In this document: piece after piece, positions 21,454 through 29,191 of the stretch
Position numbering within the stretch: position 1 is the first letter of the stretch
Layout: every line of letters starts with the position of its first letter
NCBI GenBank assembly: GCA_029555385.1
Contig: JAKPSH010000242.1
Location: 1 to 35,479, forward strand
Reading direction: 5' to 3'
DNA from: Pseudomonadota bacterium
Lineage (GTDB): Bacteria; Bdellovibrionota_C; UBA2361; SZUA-149
Length of the DNA stretch: 35,479 nucleotides
Notes under the pieces: generated by a model
The model's database searches: none
The model's input: the letters and a program-made list of their open reading frames with translations, nothing else
What the model was told of the DNA's origin: nothing
Program-made: the position numbers and the translations under genes

Positions 21454-24390
21454 GTGGCCGACGATGGTTTAACTGAAGCTGATGCGCTCGATATGCCTGA
21501 GCTTAGGGCGGAGCAGCTCGATTTATCGGGATTTCTTGAGCCGAAGGCGTCAAGCGCCGAAGCGTGCAATGAACTTTTGCAGCCTTCTGAACCTGAATTA
21601 TCCGGTGCGTCTGAACTGGAGGTGACTCGTCAGCGGCATGAACTTCGTCCGGGCCGGAAAATGCGCCGCCCTGGTGTCCGCTTGGCTGCGGACGACACGC
21701 CCCAGACAGCCAATCTTGCGCCGATGCTTCGCCAGTATCTGCAAATCAAGCGGGAATATCCGGAGCATCTGCTGTTATTTCAGGTCGGCGATTTTTATGA
21801 AATTTTTTTCGACGACGCGAAAACGGCCGCTAACTTCCTCCAGATCAGGCTTACTTCTCGCGATAAAGAATCACCCGACCCGGTGCCGATGTGCGGTGTT
21901 CCGGTTCACGCGCTGGACAATTATCTGCCGCGTCTGCTTAAGGGAGGCTATAGCTGCGTTATCGTGTCGCAAGCGGAAGATGCCAAAGATAAAAAGGGCA
22001 TGGTGCGCCGTGAGATATCGCGCATTGTTACTCCCGGGATTCGTTACGAGGGTGACGGGCTCGATGAAAAGCAGTTCAATTATCTGGCGGCGGTATGTGT
22101 CGCCGGCGGTGATGGATCTGGTGCGGTTTGTTATGTGGACGTTTCCACCGGCCATTTGCGGGTGCAAGAAACGGAGAGTGTCGAGGAGTTGACGGAAGTC
22201 CTGGAGCGGATTCGTCCCGCGGAGCTGCTTTTGCCGTCACTGATCTTCTCCGTAGCTGCAGAAAAATCGCAGCCATGGCTGCGCGAGGTTAGGCGAATTT
22301 GCGGTGCCTCGGGTTGCCGTGTCGTGCAGCGTCCGTTTGATCGCACAACCAAAGCCGAGGTGCAAAAGCGGATGGGCGGACTGTTCCCGAAAACCGGGGA
22401 GAACGGTGCGGCGGGGATGATTGCCCAGAACACGGCGCGGTTGAGTCCGGTCGCGCTTTCCGTTGTGCAGACTCTGGTTGGTTATGTCGAGGAGGTTTCC
22501 TTCGGCAGCTCGGCGAGCATGTCGCAGTTCAGCATCGAAGAACCCCGGCGTTCAGTTTTTATTGATGCGGCCACGCGGCGCAACCTTGAGATTTGCGAGA
22601 CGCGCCTTGATGGTGATCGCCGGAATTCGCTGCTTTATCATATTGATTATTCGCGCACTCCCATGGGCACCCGGCTGCTTGCCGATTGGCTTTTAGTGCC
22701 GAGCGCAAACCGCAGTGAGCTGGAAGCACGCTACGATGCTCTCGAGGAGCTGATGCATGAAAGCGGCGTGCTTGAAGAACTGCGCAGCTTGCTTGCCGCC
22801 GTGCGGGATGTAGATCGCCTGCTTTCGCGCATCACCAGCGGACGGGCATCGCCGCGTGATCTAAGTGCCTTGGGTGAATCTCTTGCTGTGCTTCCGGTGG
22901 TGCGGCGCTGTTGTTCTGGCTTCGCGGCGGAGATGCTGAGAGAGGTACTCGGTCAAATTGACGCCCTGGAGGATATTCAACAGCAGATCAGCGCCGCGCT
23001 CGTTGATGAGCCGCCTGTGCGCATCAACGAAGGCGGTATTCTGCGGGATGGTTTCCATAACGAAGTTGATCGTTTGCGCCGCATCAGAACTGACGGCCAC
23101 CTTTGGCTTGCCGCGCTGGAAGAGAAGGAGCGGAAGCGCACCGGTATCTCCGGCCTGAAGGTGCGTTATAACAATGTGTTCGGTTACTTTATTGAAGTAA
23201 CGAAAACGCACCTGCATAAAATACCCGCTGATTTTGAACGGCGGCAGACTCTGGTCAACGCAGAACGTTTCGTGACGCGCGAGCTTAAGGATTATGAGGC
23301 GAATATCCTCAGCGCCAAAGCGAAACTCTTCGAACTGGAACGCGAACTGTTTTGCGCGCTGCGCACTGCTGTGGCCGCACAGGCCTGCCGGATTCAGCAG
23401 ACATCCCGGGCGCTGAGCGTTCTTGATGTGCTCTGTTCTTTCGCGCATTTGGCGTTGTCGCACAATTTTTCACGGCCGGTGCTCAGCGAGGACGGTGAGC
23501 TGGAAATTCGAGAAGGCCGCCATCCGGTTGTTGAGCGGGTCATCGGATCGCACAACTTCGTATTGAACGACACTGTGCTGCAGCGCCGTGTCAGGCAGTT
23601 TGCTGTGCTCACCGGTCCAAACATGGGCGGCAAGTCGACTTATCTGCGGCAGATTGGATTGATTCAGCTCCTGGCTCAGGCGGGAAGCTTTGTGCCTGCG
23701 AAATCAGCCAAACTTCCGCTTGTCGACAGGATCTTCACGCGTATCGGTGCGGCGGACGATCTGACGCGAGGCGATTCGACTTTTATGGTCGAGATGAAAG
23801 AAGCCGCGGCGATACTGCGCAAAGCTTCGTCCCGTTCCCTTGTCCTGATTGATGAAGTCGGGCGCGGCACGGCCACGATGGATGGGCTTGCCCTGGCCAC
23901 CGCCATTTCTGAGTGGCTGCACGATCGGATAGGCTGCTTTACTATATTCGCCACGCACTTTCACGAACTGACGCGTTTGGCCGGCCTTAAGGATGGCATA
24001 TTTTGTCTTTCCGTCGGGGTCCTTGAAAAAGAAGATGAAATTATATTTACCCATCGCATTGAAGAACGCGCAGCGGACCGGAGTTACGGTATTGAAGTTG
24101 CGCGTCTGGCCGGGCTGCCCGAAGGGCTGCTTCAGCGCGCGCAAGTGCTGCTTGAGCACCTGGAAGGTGAAGCACAGAGCTGCGGCAGCTCTGCCCCAGC
24201 TTTAATAAAACAAGAGCCGCTTGCCGCGGCAATTGAAAGAACGAGAAATAAGGCGGAGCTGGACCGGCAGAGCAGTCTGTGCGCCCTGCGCGATCGCTTG
24301 CGCGCCTGTAATCCGAATATGATGACGCCGCTTCAGGCGCTGCAAGAAGTGGCGGAGCTGAGAAAGTTGGCGGAAGAACCAGTTGAATAG
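21454..24390 (+). CDS. mutS: DNA mismatch repair ATPase MutS
   Basis: It recognises mismatches and small loops and starts methyl-directed or strand-directed repair with MutL. The protein is 978 residues. Mismatch-binding domain I carries GDFYEIF (Phe114-Tyr-Glu116, the F-x-E wedge); connector, core/lever and clamp domains follow (KVRYNNVFGYFIEVTK marks the core); the ABC-type ATPase has Walker A GPNMGGKST (721-729), TRGDSTFMVEM (signature region) and Walker B LVLIDEVGRG (796-805). A C-terminal dimerisation tail is present. Domain I starts about 78 residues later than in E. coli MutS, because of an acidic, unconserved N-terminal extension; the GTG at 21454 has only a weak site, so the true start may be internal. 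It overlaps the next gene by a few bases. Confidence 0.96.
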   Translation: MADDGLTEADALDMPELRAEQLDLSGFLEPKASSAEACNELLQPSEPELSGASELEVTRQRHELRPGRKMRRPGVRLAADDTPQTANLAPMLRQYLQIKREYPEHLLLFQVGDFYEIFFDDAKTAANFLQIRLTSRDKESPDPVPMCGVPVHALDNYLPRLLKGGYSCVIVSQAEDAKDKKGMVRREISRIVTPGIRYEGDGLDEKQFNYLAAVCVAGGDGSGAVCYVDVSTGHLRVQETESVEELTEVLERIRPAELLLPSLIFSVAAEKSQPWLREVRRICGASGCRVVQRPFDRTTKAEVQKRMGGLFPKTGENGAAGMIAQNTARLSPVALSVVQTLVGYVEEVSFGSSASMSQFSIEEPRRSVFIDAATRRNLEICETRLDGDRRNSLLYHIDYSRTPMGTRLLADWLLVPSANRSELEARYDALEELMHESGVLEELRSLLAAVRDVDRLLSRITSGRASPRDLSALGESLAVLPVVRRCCSGFAAEMLREVLGQIDALEDIQQQISAALVDEPPVRINEGGILRDGFHNEVDRLRRIRTDGHLWLAALEEKERKRTGISGLKVRYNNVFGYFIEVTKTHLHKIPADFERRQTLVNAERFVTRELKDYEANILSAKAKLFELERELFCALRTAVAAQACRIQQTSRALSVLDVLCSFAHLALSHNFSRPVLSEDGELEIREGRHPVVERVIGSHNFVLNDTVLQRRVRQFAVLTGPNMGGKSTYLRQIGLIQLLAQAGSFVPAKSAKLPLVDRIFTRIGAADDLTRGDSTFMVEMKEAAAILRKASSRSLVLIDEVGRGTATMDGLALATAISEWLHDRIGCFTIFATHFHELTRLAGLKDGIFCLSVGVLEKEDEIIFTHRIEERAADRSYGIEVARLAGLPEGLLQRAQVLLEHLEGEAQSCGSSAPALIKQEPLAAAIERTRNKAELDRQSSLCALRDRLRACNPNMMTPLQALQEVAELRKLAEEPVE

Positions 24391-25783
24391 TATGCGGCTG
24401 AGCGGCGGATATTTTCACGCGTGTTTCTTGCCGGTCATTTTGGGCTGGCTGATGTTCTTGCCGGTGTGCGCTGCCGCCGCGCCAAAAGATGGGGACAAAA
24501 CTGCGGCGGAGTTCAAGAGGGTTTATGGTTCATACCAGCGCCTGCTTCGCCAGGATGCCAAGGCTGTGAATCTTGAAGCTTGGGAAAAAGCTGCGTCTCA
24601 ATTGCTGAAGTTTGTTCGTGAATACGACAATGAGGCATACACACCGCGGGCGCTTTTTGCTTTGGGCGAATTGTATGAGACGACGTACCACAAACGCCGA
24701 TTTCAAAGTGGTTTGTCTAAAGCGGTATATTTCTATGAAGAGCTGACTAAAGCATACGCCGCAAGTGATTTGGCCGATGACGCGCTGCTGCGCTTGGGAG
24801 ACTTGCGGCGCACAGCGTTGAGAGATGAGGCATCTGCGCGCACCGCTTATTACGAAATCATCAATCGTTATCCCCGCGGCGATAAGAATCAAGCGGCGCG
24901 CAGCCGGCTAGGGCTGGAACGCAAGGTGCAAGCGGCGCAGCCAGGCAAGAAGCCGGAGGCGCAGAAGGAAGAAGAACTGCAAGGTGATTTGCCCCAGGCA
25001 GTAAGGGGAGCGGCGGAGGAAGAAAAGCCGGCTCCGCTTCGCGAGTCTGTAGAAAATATTGATGTCGGCCGTGATGGCAAGGAAATATTCACCCAGAAAG
25101 TAGATGTTTCCCGCCCGCTGATTGTGATCGATGCCGGGCACGGCGGAAAAGAAGAAGGCGCGAAGGGGGTAGACGGTGTGCTGGAGAAGAATGTTGTCCT
25201 CGATATTGCAAAAATGGTTGATAAACTGCTCCGCGATAGGCTGCGGGCAAGGACGGTATTAACCCGGACAACGGATATCGATCTGACATTGGCGGAGCGC
25301 ACGCAGATTGCGAACGCGGAAAACGCAGACTTGTTTGTTTCTATTCATGCCAATGCCAGCGAATATAAGACGGGAAGCGGCATTGAAACTTATTATCTCG
25401 ATAATACCGAAGATAAGTCCTCGCTCAAGCTTGCTCAGCGTGAAAACGCATCTCTGGGCGGCAGCGCTCAGGGGGGCGATTTGGGATTTATGTTGAGTGA
25501 CCTGATTCAGGATGCAAAAACACCGGATTCGATTGCCTTGGCGCATCATATCCAAGATGCTTTAGTCAGGGTTCTATCACGCTATTATAAGGATGTTAAA
25601 GACCTTGGTGTGAAGAAGGCTCCGTTTTATGTGTTGGTGGGCGCGCATATGCCGTGCGTGCTTGTTGAAGTTTCGTTTATTGATCATCCCGTGGAAGGCC
25701 GCCGCCTAATCAAGCGCCGTTATCAGCGGCTTGTTGCGCTGGCGATTTACGAAGGAATCCGCGCATACTTTGAAAGCCGTTAG
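24383..25783 (+). CDS. N-acetylmuramoyl-L-alanine amidase with TPR-like region
   Basis: It cuts the amide bond between muramic acid and the stem peptide of peptidoglycan in the periplasm, by family. The protein is about 466 residues. An N-terminal hydrophobic signal/anchor (about 13-33), then a TPR-like helical repeat region (about 40-180), a charged linker, and an Amidase_3 catalytic domain (about 245-466) with zinc ligands in DAGHGG (His253), GVLEKN (Glu), SIHAN (His) and the catalytic Glu in VEVSF. The TTG start at 24383 has ggaag 6 bases upstream and overlaps mutS; an ATG at 24392 is the alternative. The TPR-amidase layout next to mutS recalls Geobacter-type genomes. Confidence 0.88.
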   Translation: MNSMRLSGGYFHACFLPVILGWLMFLPVCAAAAPKDGDKTAAEFKRVYGSYQRLLRQDAKAVNLEAWEKAASQLLKFVREYDNEAYTPRALFALGELYETTYHKRRFQSGLSKAVYFYEELTKAYAASDLADDALLRLGDLRRTALRDEASARTAYYEIINRYPRGDKNQAARSRLGLERKVQAAQPGKKPEAQKEEELQGDLPQAVRGAAEEEKPAPLRESVENIDVGRDGKEIFTQKVDVSRPLIVIDAGHGGKEEGAKGVDGVLEKNVVLDIAKMVDKLLRDRLRARTVLTRTTDIDLTLAERTQIANAENADLFVSIHANASEYKTGSGIETYYLDNTEDKSSLKLAQRENASLGGSAQGGDLGFMLSDLIQDAKTPDSIALAHHIQDALVRVLSRYYKDVKDLGVKKAPFYVLVGAHMPCVLVEVSFIDHPVEGRRLIKRRYQRLVALAIYEGIRAYFESR

Positions 25784-25786
25784 CGG

Positions 25787-26806
25787 ATGCTTATGCTTAG
25801 TCTGGCAGAAAAGATAGCAGGCAAAGACTGCGCCGGCTTCGCGCGCCGGATCGGCGAAATTGCCGGGGCGCAGGGCGTAAATGCCTATCTCGTCGGGGGA
25901 TTCGTCCGTGACGTGCTGTTGGGCATTTGTTCGCCGGACATTGATTTCATGCTCGAAGGAGATGCGCTGCTGTTTGTTGAGCAGCTTTCGCGCAGTTGGT
26001 CTGACTATTTCCCTAGTCTGGCTGCTCCAGCGCGCATTGCAAAGTTCTCCCGCTACAAGACAGCAAAAATCTGGTTTGCCGGGCAGGTTCTGCCCGGAGT
26101 AGATCGCTTGGACTTTTCCTCGGCGCGGACCGAGCACTATCCGGTTCCTGGCGGGCGTCCGGTGGTCGCTTCAGGCGATCTTTACGCCGACTTGGCGCGG
26201 CGCGATTTTTCGGTGAACGCCATGGCGATTAATATTACCAGCGGAGACGATGGTATGCTCTGCGATTTTTTTGGCGGACAAGATGATTTAGCTCTTAAGC
26301 TGCTGCGAGTTCTTCATGCCCGGAGTTTTATCGACGATCCGGTGCGTGCCATCCGCGCCGCGCGGTTGATGAGCCGGCTTGGATTTACGCTGGAGCCTGA
26401 AACCGCAGAATTGCTTCACTCCGCGCTTCAGGAGAATCTGCTCAGCACGGTCAGTGGAGCGCGCCTGCTGGACGAACTGCGTAAAGCTCTTTGTGAGCAG
26501 GATGCTTTCGGCTGCGTGTGCCAACTGCAAGAGAGCGGATTGCTGGAGCAGATTGAGCCGCTGTTCCTGTTTAGACGTGAGCAAACTGAAGAAGCGCGCG
26601 GTCTTATTGGCGCTGCGTGTAAGGTGTGTCCTTCCTCGACAGAAGCTCAGTTTGAGAAATGGCATTTGGTGCTTGCGTATCTGCTTCGCTGTGCCAGTGA
26701 TGAGGCCTGCCGGCTGGTGCTCGACCGGTTTGCCGCGCCGCGCAAGGTACAACGCGCGTTTGAACAAGCCCGCCAGTGTTTGAGGAGCCTTTCCGGTGCA
26801 TTTTGA
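25787..26806 (+). CDS. CCA-adding enzyme / poly(A) polymerase family nucleotidyltransferase
   Basis: A 339-residue class II nucleotidyltransferase, cytoplasmic. Visible: the pol-beta core YLVGGFVRDVLLG followed by SPDIDFMLEG (metal-binding Asp pair), ARRDFSVNAMA (nucleotide-ring stacking region), and DPVRAIRAARLMSRLGF of the neck. The RNA-binding C-terminal body is shorter than the roughly 400-450 residues of many tRNA nucleotidyltransferases. Sequence alone does not separate CCA addition from A-addition or poly(A) polymerase. It begins 3 bases after the amidase, so they are co-transcribed, and its last 11 bases overlap the next gene's GTG start. Confidence 0.8.
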   Translation: MLMLSLAEKIAGKDCAGFARRIGEIAGAQGVNAYLVGGFVRDVLLGICSPDIDFMLEGDALLFVEQLSRSWSDYFPSLAAPARIAKFSRYKTAKIWFAGQVLPGVDRLDFSSARTEHYPVPGGRPVVASGDLYADLARRDFSVNAMAINITSGDDGMLCDFFGGQDDLALKLLRVLHARSFIDDPVRAIRAARLMSRLGFTLEPETAELLHSALQENLLSTVSGARLLDELRKALCEQDAFGCVCQLQESGLLEQIEPLFLFRREQTEEARGLIGAACKVCPSSTEAQFEKWHLVLAYLLRCASDEACRLVLDRFAAPRKVQRAFEQARQCLRSLSGAF

Positions 26807-27902
26807 GTTTGCGCAGTATATCACAAAGCTTGTGGAACGGTGCGATTTTCTCCAGGAATTGGGGCTCGCCGCAGATATCGCGTTGAGCAGGGCTTTTGAT
26901 GCTGCGCTGCGAGTTGCCAGTGTGGATGACTGTTCGAGCCCGGCTTTCGGTGCGGTGGTCAGCAATTTCGCCTTTGCTGCGGGTCGGCTGGTGCTGCCGC
27001 ATCTTGCGGGCGAGGATGTGCAAAAGGCTGCACCGCTGAAGATTGCCGAGGTTGTCATTAAAGTTGCCGGACAAGATGCAGCCGCAAAGAAACATTATTT
27101 CACGTTAAAGAGCGGTGGCTTGGGTTATGTCAACGCAACGCCGTCGGCGCACTTTTGTGCGGAGTTCTTGTCGGGAGTGCTGCACCGGGGTGCGATTGTT
27201 TTGCTCTGCCGGGAGCCGTTTGTTATCGGAGCTGAGTATCCGCAGGATCAATTAACTGCTATGCCCCAGCGCTTGGTCGTATCATGGGAAGATGTGCAAA
27301 GAAGAGGGCGTCAGAACGCAAATGAAGATTTTCAGAAATTTGATGCGGTGCTGCAAAAAAAAGGTGAGCTATCGGCAGACGATCTGCTGATGGCCCTAGC
27401 TCTTCTTGCCGATGCTGAGCTTGAAATAGAACCATACTTGCTGGGACTCGGCGGCAGCCAGAATGTGCCTTGGTTGTTCCGGCGTTTCGCCAGAGACTGG
27501 CGCAGGTTGTGGAGCGAATGCGGAGCCCCAGCGGACGCGCTGAGCAGTATTTCTTTTGACTGGCTGACTTACGGCGAATGTCCGGAGCTTCCAGGGCTTG
27601 GAGCCGGAGTATGCCGTGCGGCGGCGGATGCGATACGCTTAATTTTTTCATGGCGCAAGGTATACTTTGGGTCCGTGCGCGGACGTCCCGCTGCTCATAT
27701 TGTCGGGATGCTCATGCAGGCCGTCCGGCTGTTCTATAGTTACTACAACCAGCCGAAGTGCCGTACAGCATACCGGCAGGCTCCCGTGGCTGCGGTAAGA
27801 CTCGGTGTGATGACCAAAGTGTTAGGGGAGCTCGTCGAAGAAACACTGGCTGCGCTAGAGTTTTCTTGCGGGATGCCGAATTTCGTACTAAAGATAGATT
27901 AG
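26796..27902 (+). CDS. Unrecognised 368-residue protein coupled to the nucleotidyltransferase
   Basis: I do not recognise a family. A soluble, mostly helical and Ala/Leu-rich protein with no signal peptide; the middle (about 155-210) is charged and the C terminus (about 265-368) contains several aromatic-rich helices (AVRLFYSYYNQP). It starts at GTG 26796, inside the end of the nucleotidyltransferase gene in another frame, so it depends on that gene for translation. The short C-terminal body of the upstream enzyme raises the thought of a partner subunit, but there is no motif evidence. The next gene follows after 69 bases. Confidence 0.65.
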   Translation: MHFEFAQYITKLVERCDFLQELGLAADIALSRAFDAALRVASVDDCSSPAFGAVVSNFAFAAGRLVLPHLAGEDVQKAAPLKIAEVVIKVAGQDAAAKKHYFTLKSGGLGYVNATPSAHFCAEFLSGVLHRGAIVLLCREPFVIGAEYPQDQLTAMPQRLVVSWEDVQRRGRQNANEDFQKFDAVLQKKGELSADDLLMALALLADAELEIEPYLLGLGGSQNVPWLFRRFARDWRRLWSECGAPADALSSISFDWLTYGECPELPGLGAGVCRAAADAIRLIFSWRKVYFGSVRGRPAAHIVGMLMQAVRLFYSYYNQPKCRTAYRQAPVAAVRLGVMTKVLGELVEETLAALEFSCGMPNFVLKID

Positions 27903-27971
27903 TTCTTGCGGCGGGCCAGGCGCTGCCCGGAACAATGAGATCGTTTCGATTTGCATAAAGGAGCCAGTTGC

Positions 27972-28946
27972 ATGGCTGTTAGTATCGAGTCGCTGCAGAT
28001 GCCGGGAAATTTGGCGGGGATGTCCCGCGCCGGACGTGTGAGCCGGGAGCCTTGGGAGCTGCGGATTAGTTTCGTGCAAATGATTTCGCTCTGGCTGCTG
28101 GCCGGTTTGGCCATGCTTACGGTTTTTATTTTTGGCTTCCACCGGGGACGGAGCCAGGGTCTGGCTGCGGCCTTTGAGGAGTATGCCGAACAAAGCGTGC
28201 GTCTTCCCGTGGTTCAGCCTGTGGCGCTTCCGTCGGCAGGGACCGCTGCCGATGGTGCGAGTTCAAACGCGGCTAATTCTTATGGTGCAAAAGTAGAGAA
28301 TAACACATCAAGTCCGGGCAGCCGTGCCGGGAAGAATCAGGTGGAGCAGGCTAATACGGAATCCGGATTTGATTTTTCGGCACTCAAGGCAGGCAGCGCA
28401 AGCAGTCCAGGATTTGCCGGGAAACCGGCCTTGGAGTTGTTCTCGGGCGCGATAACCGCTGGCGAAGGCCAACAAAACGGCCTAAAAAAGGCAGTGCAGA
28501 GCAGGGGACAAACCGAGCCGCAGCAAACAGTTGAGTCACGGACCAAAGTTGCGGCGTTGCCGGCGAATTCTAAGATTAATACCGTTTCAACGGCTGCGGA
28601 ACAGAATACTGAAGCTGCTGGTCTTCCGCCCGCGAAGGCGACGGGGACGAATGACGGCTCAGCGGCGGCAAAGAAGCTGGCGCCTGTTGCGACAAAATCT
28701 ATCGCTCCTGGATGGTATGTGCAGGCGTCTGCTGACAAGTCGGCTAAGGACGCAGCCAGGGTAACATCCCGCCTGAAAGCGGCGGGTTTTGCTCCGGTAT
28801 TGGAGAGGGCAGACATCCAGGGCAAGACGTATTTCCGTGTCCTTGTCGGTCCCTATACAAGCAGAGATGTTGCGGTTAAGGCCGGCAAGCGCATCACCAC
28901 AGCTAAGCTTACCCGGGGAGAGCCCTTTGCACGTCTGGTCAAATAG
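27972..28946 (+). CDS. SPOR-domain inner-membrane protein
   Basis: A 324-residue bitopic protein: a cytoplasmic N terminus (1-37), one membrane helix (about 38-58), a long Ala/Gln/Ser-rich periplasmic linker, and a C-terminal SPOR domain (about 245-324, WYVQASADKSAKDAARVTSRL and YFRVLVGPYTSRDVA). SPOR domains bind denuded septal glycan strands, such as those made by amidases; a cell-wall amidase lies three genes upstream, so a septal role together is plausible (inference). Start fixed by aaaggag (27957-27963) eight bases before ATG 27972. It ends the co-directional block that begins at mutS. Confidence 0.88.
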   Translation: MAVSIESLQMPGNLAGMSRAGRVSREPWELRISFVQMISLWLLAGLAMLTVFIFGFHRGRSQGLAAAFEEYAEQSVRLPVVQPVALPSAGTAADGASSNAANSYGAKVENNTSSPGSRAGKNQVEQANTESGFDFSALKAGSASSPGFAGKPALELFSGAITAGEGQQNGLKKAVQSRGQTEPQQTVESRTKVAALPANSKINTVSTAAEQNTEAAGLPPAKATGTNDGSAAAKKLAPVATKSIAPGWYVQASADKSAKDAARVTSRLKAAGFAPVLERADIQGKTYFRVLVGPYTSRDVAVKAGKRITTAKLTRGEPFARLVK

Positions 28947-29084
28947 TGGTTATGCAAGACATTTAAGCGCTTTATTATTTTCACTCCGCGATACGTCTCT
29001 GAGAGAAGTCGCAGTTGGGTCAATAGTGCCACTAAAATTATTGTAAATACAGGTGCTTTTTTGTTGGAGCCTCTTTGTCTTTTC

Positions 29085-29113
29085 TTGAGTCTAAATAAAG
29101 GTATCATCATAAT
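29085..29113 (+). promoter_or_regulatory. Candidate sigma-70 promoter of the phosphatase-kinase pair
   Basis: TTGAGT (29085-29090) and CATAAT (29108-29113) are separated by 17 bases, giving a start near 29120. The upstream DNA is A/T-rich. It lies in the 245-base gap between the SPOR gene and the phosphatase; nothing else is recognised in that gap. Confidence 0.6.
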
Positions 29114-29191
29114 TGCATAGATGTTTTGCGGCCGAGGCAATTCGGTCTTTTTGTTTTCGAATCAAGACGCAAACGGTTTTTCGCAAATGGG

